A stretch of 10,515 bases of DNA from Pseudomonadota bacterium. Its GTDB lineage: Bacteria > Myxococcota > Bradymonadia > UBA4248. Position numbers and translations under genes: made by a program. This document shows, one piece after another, positions 7,152-10,515 of the stretch. Positions within the stretch are counted from its first letter, which is position 1. Every line of letters starts with the position of its first letter. The notes under the pieces are model-generated. The model made no database searches and was not told the DNA's origin. It saw only the letters and a list, made by a program, of their open reading frames with translations. The stretch is taken from positions 1 through 10,515 of the forward strand of contig JAGACY010000017.1 in assembly GCA_017613855.1 (NCBI GenBank), read 5' to 3'.

Positions 7152-8804
7152 ATGATAAGCTGCAATACGTTCCTTTCTATCAACGGCCAATCCCCCGTTG
7201 AATGTCTCCCTATTACCGGGAATAACACAGTTTCACTATGCAAAACCGGCGTGACATCGCGCGATTCTGCATTGGCCAGCCTCCAACTGGACGAACACAA
7301 TGAACTCGTCGTTGTCAGACTTACCGAAACACCTGTCACGCTCGAAAGAGCTGGACGCAAAGTAGCATTGCGAATAAACAAACCCATTCGTATCTGCGAA
7401 AAGGATACGCTTTGGATGGGCGTGACCTCTATCGAGATCGTCAAATCATCATTTGTCATTTCCCAATCTGCGCCCAAATCCCCCCTCTTTCAAACGGCAC
7501 GAAAAGTCATTGCTGCATCGGCAGCCGTCTTTTCGATGGCGACTTTTGCTGCCTGCGAAGAAGAGGGATGCACCAGCGGAGAGCAGCAATGCAAAAACAA
7601 TGGTGTCTATATCTGCGCAAACAATTCCTGGAGTTTGCTGGAAAAATGCAGTTCAGACCAGATATGTATCGAATCCTCGAACACTTCTGCATATTGTGAA
7701 ATGGCTGTTCACCCGGGAGAGCCTATTGAAGAGTGCACACCCGGTGAAATGAAATGCGACAACAAAGATGTCATGAAATGTGAGGATGGCGTATGGAACA
7801 AAGTCCAAACTTGTGATGGCATTTGCATCGAAGAATCGAACATTTCAGCAGTTTGTGATTATAGGGATTTGGAAGGAGTGCTGCCGTACGATCCAGGCCT
7901 CGAGGATCCCCCTGAATGCGAACCGGATGAAATGAAATGCACTAACAATAACGTTTTCAAATGCGTAAATGGGGTTTGGATTCTTTCTGAAGAATGCAAC
8001 AGCAACGAAGTATGTTTTGCAGAATCCAACACCTCTGCCGTATGTCAATTGGATGCCCTGGCAGGTGAAATGCCTATCGAGGAATGCACTCCAGATGAAA
8101 TGAAATGCGAAGACAACAATGTCTATAAATGTGATGGCGGTTATTGGGAACTCGATAAAAAATGCAAGGCAGACGAAGTTTGCACCTCAAAATCAAATAC
8201 TTCTGCATACTGTGAAGTTTCAAATATCGACGGAGGTATGCAAGTAATGGAATGCACTCCTGATGAAATGAAATGCGATAACAACAAGGTCATGAAATGC
8301 ATCGATGGAGTTTGGGTTTCCGAGAATGACTGTAGCAAGCTGGATGGAATATGCTTAGAAATATCCAATACTTCGGCAATATGCGACATGGGACCGACTT
8401 CGGGAGTTCTCCCACCACAGGAGTGCGAACCCGATGCCATGAAATGCGAAGATAATAACGTCTATAAATGTGTCGATGGATTTTGGAAACTCGAAGAAGA
8501 ATGCATCAAAGATGCTGTTTGCATAGAAATGTCGAACACATCTGCATTTTGCGACATGGGGCCAACGACAGGGGTATTGCCTCCTCAGGAATGCGAACCC
8601 AATGAAATGAAATGCGAAGACAACATGGTCATGAAATGCATCGATGGAATGTGGGAAAAATCACAAGCCTGCAATTCGGATGAAAAGTGCATTCTGAAAT
8701 CGAACACCTCCGCAGTATGCGAAGTGGAACCTCTTTCGGGAGAACCTCTACCCCCTGACATTCCAACACCCGAGCCCGTACAACCGCCTGAAGATGATTC
8801 ATAA
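7152..8804 (+). CDS. FHA-like / internal lipobox / seven six-Cys repeats protein (paralogue B)
   Basis: A 550-residue paralogue of the gene at 5929. The first 135 residues differ at 17 positions by my count, with the same SRDSA motif, the same RK-flanked hydrophobic segment (117-134) and a FAAC lipobox at Cys135. Seven units start at Cys140, 195, 256, 312, 368, 425 and 481. Each holds six Cys, almost always spaced C-x6-C-x7-C-x10-C-x3-6-C-x9-C. The six later units keep an MKC near the second Cys, an aromatic W after the third Cys and S-N-x-S-A before the last. Linkers are acidic and proline-rich, often with G-V-L-P. The tail (530-550) is Pro/Glu-rich. GGAG eight bases upstream supports the start. 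It is the first gene of an operon with the radical SAM enzyme. The Cys clusters may be disulfide-bonded outside the cell or modified by that enzyme first; the sequence does not decide this. Confidence 0.85.
   Translation: MISCNTFLSINGQSPVECLPITGNNTVSLCKTGVTSRDSALASLQLDEHNELVVVRLTETPVTLERAGRKVALRINKPIRICEKDTLWMGVTSIEIVKSSFVISQSAPKSPLFQTARKVIAASAAVFSMATFAACEEEGCTSGEQQCKNNGVYICANNSWSLLEKCSSDQICIESSNTSAYCEMAVHPGEPIEECTPGEMKCDNKDVMKCEDGVWNKVQTCDGICIEESNISAVCDYRDLEGVLPYDPGLEDPPECEPDEMKCTNNNVFKCVNGVWILSEECNSNEVCFAESNTSAVCQLDALAGEMPIEECTPDEMKCEDNNVYKCDGGYWELDKKCKADEVCTSKSNTSAYCEVSNIDGGMQVMECTPDEMKCDNNKVMKCIDGVWVSENDCSKLDGICLEISNTSAICDMGPTSGVLPPQECEPDAMKCEDNNVYKCVDGFWKLEEECIKDAVCIEMSNTSAFCDMGPTTGVLPPQECEPNEMKCEDNMVMKCIDGMWEKSQACNSDEKCILKSNTSAVCEVEPLSGEPLPPDIPTPEPVQPPEDDS
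7569..8720 (+). repeat. Seven tandem six-Cys repeat units in paralogue B
   Basis: Units start at 7569, 7734, 7917, 8085, 8253, 8424 and 8592, about 165-183 bp each. Two subtypes can be told apart by the residue before K-C: Met (units 2, 5, 7) and Tyr/Phe (units 1, 3, 4, 6; unit 1 has YIC). From unit 4 on they alternate Tyr, Met, Tyr, Met, as if a two-unit block had been duplicated. Confidence 0.88.
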
Positions 8805-8816
8805 ATCCAAACGAAT

Positions 8817-10166
8817 ATGCATCTGCCCAACGATTGTTCTTTAATTCCAACCCAGGGCGGCGGTCTTGCAGTATCGCCATCCCTGGGGACATTTTGTGCC
8901 GTCATGCCCGATGAACTCGAATCTTTTCAGGCACTTCTTGATCACCGGCATGGCGTGAGCAAACTCCCATCACCACTGCGTGAACGCCTCGACAAACACG
9001 GTTTCTTTGGGGAACCACGCCCCTACCGAAAACCTCGGCAGCTGCTGCAGTTTCAGGTCACCAATGCATGTAACCTGCGCTGTGCCTATTGCAGTGCCTG
9101 TTCGGGAACTGCACGCCCAAATGAACTCACGCTCGAACAAGTCAAACAAGTGATCGACGACGGGATTTCGCTCAATCCGAATTTACAAATCTCTTTTACA
9201 GGCGGTGAACCGCTCATCGTTCCCTGGCTCTTCGATGCTATCGACTATGCCAAAAGCAAATCCAAAATATCTGTCGGATTATTGAGCAATCTATTATTAT
9301 TAAAAAATAATGATAGTTTATTACAAAAAGTTGTCGATCATATTAAGAATGGCCTGAAAATACAAATGAGTATGTCCGGTGCCGACCGCGAAGTTTGCAA
9401 CCGCCTTTCGGGACGGGATTGCTACGACGATGCCATCGAAGTGATACACAAAATCCACAAACATGGTGTTCTGCCCAACCTCGATGTCATGATCAGTGCC
9501 TCTGATGCTCAGGCCAATATCGATGCATTTGCAGATTTTAGGCGTGCTTTGCCGAGCGATCTCAAAATCACCCTGGGAATTCTTTATCCCTGCGGACGTG
9601 AACAAGGGGAACATACTTTTAATAATAACCAACTGCAGGAAGAAACACTCGATGCCATTGCATTCGAAGGCGGCGTCACGGTGCCTGCACAGGAAACATC
9701 CCCACTGACAAACCGACGCAAAGCATGTATGTGTGTTGAAAATGAAAATATATATATCCGAAGTGACGGATCTATTTTTTCATGTTTCAAACTTGTAGAA
9801 TGTTTTGGCCATATTTCAGAAGGACTTAAAAGCGTCATGGCAAAACGGCGAAAAACGGCGACCAAAGCCGTCGATCTCCCAATGTGCCGCAATTGTCCCT
9901 TTGTCAGTTTGTGTGCCAGTGGATGCCGTGCCGATAATATTATATTGAGTGGTTCGACCAAAGCCCCGATTTGCGGCAAATGGCGCAAGCAGCTGATTGC
10001 TGAAATGCTGTTCGAAGATAAAGCATATGTTTTTGACTGGCATATTAACTATCAATTGGCCGAAGCGCGCAAACGCGGGATTGAAACACCCACGTTTATC
10101 ATCACGGGAATGCCCGAACACAGCAGTATTATGGCCCCCCAGGGGACAGACCGTGTGCATTCATAA
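8817..10166 (+). CDS. Radical SAM/SPASM domain protein, probable peptide or protein maturase
   Basis: A 449-residue cytoplasmic enzyme that should cleave S-adenosylmethionine with a 4Fe-4S cluster held by C85-x3-C89-x2-C92 (CNLRCAYC). GGEP (129-132) is the SAM-binding turn. A C-terminal SPASM region follows: C304, C306, then G318-x4-C323, C329, C357-x2-C360-x5-C366-x3-C370 and C386, enough for auxiliary Fe-S clusters. Residues 1-70 (VSPSLGTFCAVMPDELESFQALL...HGFFG) resemble the small N-terminal recognition domain of HxsB-like maturases; this is pattern reading only. It lies 12 nt after the seven-repeat protein in the same frame and has no good Shine-Dalgarno, so translational coupling is likely. 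The neighbour is the natural candidate substrate; thioether formation on its cysteines is one possibility. A sulfatase-maturase role is less likely because no sulfatase gene is visible. Fold and cofactor are secure, the substrate is inferred. Confidence 0.93.
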   Translation: MHLPNDCSLIPTQGGGLAVSPSLGTFCAVMPDELESFQALLDHRHGVSKLPSPLRERLDKHGFFGEPRPYRKPRQLLQFQVTNACNLRCAYCSACSGTARPNELTLEQVKQVIDDGISLNPNLQISFTGGEPLIVPWLFDAIDYAKSKSKISVGLLSNLLLLKNNDSLLQKVVDHIKNGLKIQMSMSGADREVCNRLSGRDCYDDAIEVIHKIHKHGVLPNLDVMISASDAQANIDAFADFRRALPSDLKITLGILYPCGREQGEHTFNNNQLQEETLDAIAFEGGVTVPAQETSPLTNRRKACMCVENENIYIRSDGSIFSCFKLVECFGHISEGLKSVMAKRRKTATKAVDLPMCRNCPFVSLCASGCRADNIILSGSTKAPICGKWRKQLIAEMLFEDKAYVFDWHINYQLAEARKRGIETPTFIITGMPEHSSIMAPQGTDRVHS

Positions 10167-10200
10167 AAAAACGCCGCGTATCCTGCAAGGATAGCGGCGT
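10165..10200 (-). terminator. Minus-strand terminator hairpin (bulged-C palindrome, copy 7)
   Basis: Arms ACGCCGC (10171-10177) and GCGGCGT (10194-10200) enclose TATCC (10179-10183) and GGATA (10189-10193). G10178 is unpaired. Seven A at 10165-10171 give a T-tract on the minus strand, so it should end transcripts of the minus-strand gene at 10311. No plus-strand T-tract follows for the radical SAM gene. Confidence 0.72.
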
Positions 10201-10212
10201 TGGCGAGCTGTA

Positions 10213-10235
10213 GGTGCGGTCGCATGGGCCGCACC
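10213..10235. repeat. Palindrome GGTGCGG/CCGCACC
   Basis: Seven-bp arms at 10213-10219 and 10229-10235 with a nine-base loop. The GTGCGG motif is shared with the array at 2513-2589, so it may be a diverged member of that family. Confidence 0.6.
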
Positions 10236-10245
10236 AAAGCGAGCA

Positions 10246-10268
10246 GAGACGTGCAATTCGCACGTCTC
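10246..10268. repeat. GACGTGC-type palindrome, distant copy
   Basis: GAGACGTGC (10246-10254) and GCACGTCTC (10260-10268) form a perfect nine-bp stem with loop AATTC. It shares the AGACGTGC core with the array at 2513-2589, almost 8 kb away. Confidence 0.78.
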
Positions 10269-10270
10269 TC

Positions 10271-10297
10271 GCGACGCGTATCACAAGATAGCGTCGC
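10271..10297 (-). repeat. Bulged-C palindrome, copy 8
   Basis: Arms GCGACGC (10271-10277) and GCGTCGC (10291-10297) enclose TATC (10279-10282) and GATA (10287-10290) with loop ACAA. G10278 is unpaired, matching the family rule when read on the minus strand. It sits 13 bases from the stop of the minus-strand gene. Confidence 0.72.
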
Positions 10298-10310
10298 ACC
10301 CTATATACAA

Positions 10311-10514
10311 TTAAATCAAATTCTCAAGCCAATAAAGCTGAGCATCGATAGTATCCGCAACGGCCTGGGCCTGCTGATTCTGCGCGGGCTGCGTAAAGGG
10401 ATTGCCGATTTCCTTGTGTTTCCAGGGAACCCATGTCTGTTTATACCAATCCCACTCGATATCTGAACCGGTACCGGGCGGGGTGGTTCCCTCATAAGCC
10501 GAAAACGTGCGAAC
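10311..10514 (-). CDS. Unidentified protein, C-terminal 67 codons
   Basis: On the minus strand a frame runs open from the window edge to a TAA at 10311-10313, with no Met in the visible part; the start lies beyond the window. The 67 residues look like real protein. They are Trp/Tyr-rich in the first half (WDWYKQTW and VPWKH), then a Gln/Ala-rich helix-like end (QPAQNQQAQAVADTIDAQ) closing with YWLENLI. The gene converges on the radical SAM gene, and the hairpin at 10165-10200 would serve as its terminator. I do not recognise the family. Support is coding-like composition, position and the matched terminator; the tail of a decayed gene is the alternative. Confidence 0.6.
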   Translation of the reverse strand, partial: VRTFSAYEGTTPPGTGSDIEWDWYKQTWVPWKHKEIGNPFTQPAQNQQAQAVADTIDAQLYWLENLI

Positions 10515-10515
10515 A

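Noticed and set aside
6346..8720. Metallothionein-like metal-binding repeats
   Set aside because: Cysteines are spaced C-x6-C-x7-C-x10-C and so on, without the C-x-C and C-C clusters of metallothioneins, and the region appears to be exported.
7569..8720. Known SCIFF (six cysteines in forty-five residues) precursor
   Set aside because: Cys count per unit is similar, but SCIFF precursors are short single peptides with a different sequence. These are tandem units behind a long N-terminal domain.
8802..8804. Programmed stop-codon recoding at the TAA
   Set aside because: No downstream stem-loop or known readthrough context is visible. Translational coupling explains the layout more simply; kept only as a point to check.
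1..10515. tRNA or rRNA genes
   Set aside because: No cloverleaf with a conserved T-loop and no rRNA-like stretches were seen on either strand.

Overview
The window looks like a piece of chromosome from a Gram-negative bacterium. Two lipoprotein-type signals, an anaerobe-style radical SAM maturase, Sel1-type repeats and tandem cysteine-rich repeats would suit a deltaproteobacterial, myxobacterial or bradymonad-like lineage. No marker gene settles this, so the assignment is weak. By eye, base use is uneven. The phosphoglucomutase fragment is rich in C-ending codons, while the Rpn gene and most of the Sel1 gene are clearly more A+T-rich.

Layout: 1-1203 (+) is the C-terminal two thirds of an alpha-phosphohexomutase and converges on a PD-(D/E)XK Rpn-type nuclease/putative transposase (1300-2250, -). 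A repeat-loaded divergent intergenic region (2251-2623) leads to a large lipoprotein with Sel1/TPR-like repeats (2624-5674, +) that ends at a twin-hairpin terminator. Two tandem paralogous genes follow (5929-6873 and 7152-8804, +), each with its own extended -10 promoter, and the first with its own terminator. The second is followed after 12 nt, in the same reading frame, by a radical SAM/SPASM enzyme (8817-10166, +). A hairpin cluster and the 3' end of an unidentified minus-strand gene (10311-10514) close the window.

The most interesting part is 5929-10166. The two paralogues share an N-terminal domain of about 105 residues (87% identical through the lipobox Cys, counted by eye) that resembles a degenerate FHA fold. 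It is followed by an internal signal-like segment ending in a lipobox-type Cys135, then 3 or 7 tandem units. Each unit carries six cysteines with nearly fixed spacing and a recurrent SNTSA-x-C ending. The SPASM enzyme has an N-terminal region resembling the recognition domains of peptide maturases. My reading is a candidate multi-unit modified Cys-rich surface protein system: a conserved cytoplasmic leader-like domain, a repeat region as substrate, and a dedicated maturase. Plain disulfide-bonded surface repeats with an unrelated enzyme remain possible.

Across the window the gaps hold a family of imperfect palindromes. Their stems vary with compensating changes, but a TAT/ATA core with a single bulged C is kept. 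They usually come in pairs, and some serve as terminators. A second palindrome family is built on GACGTGC/GCACGTC.
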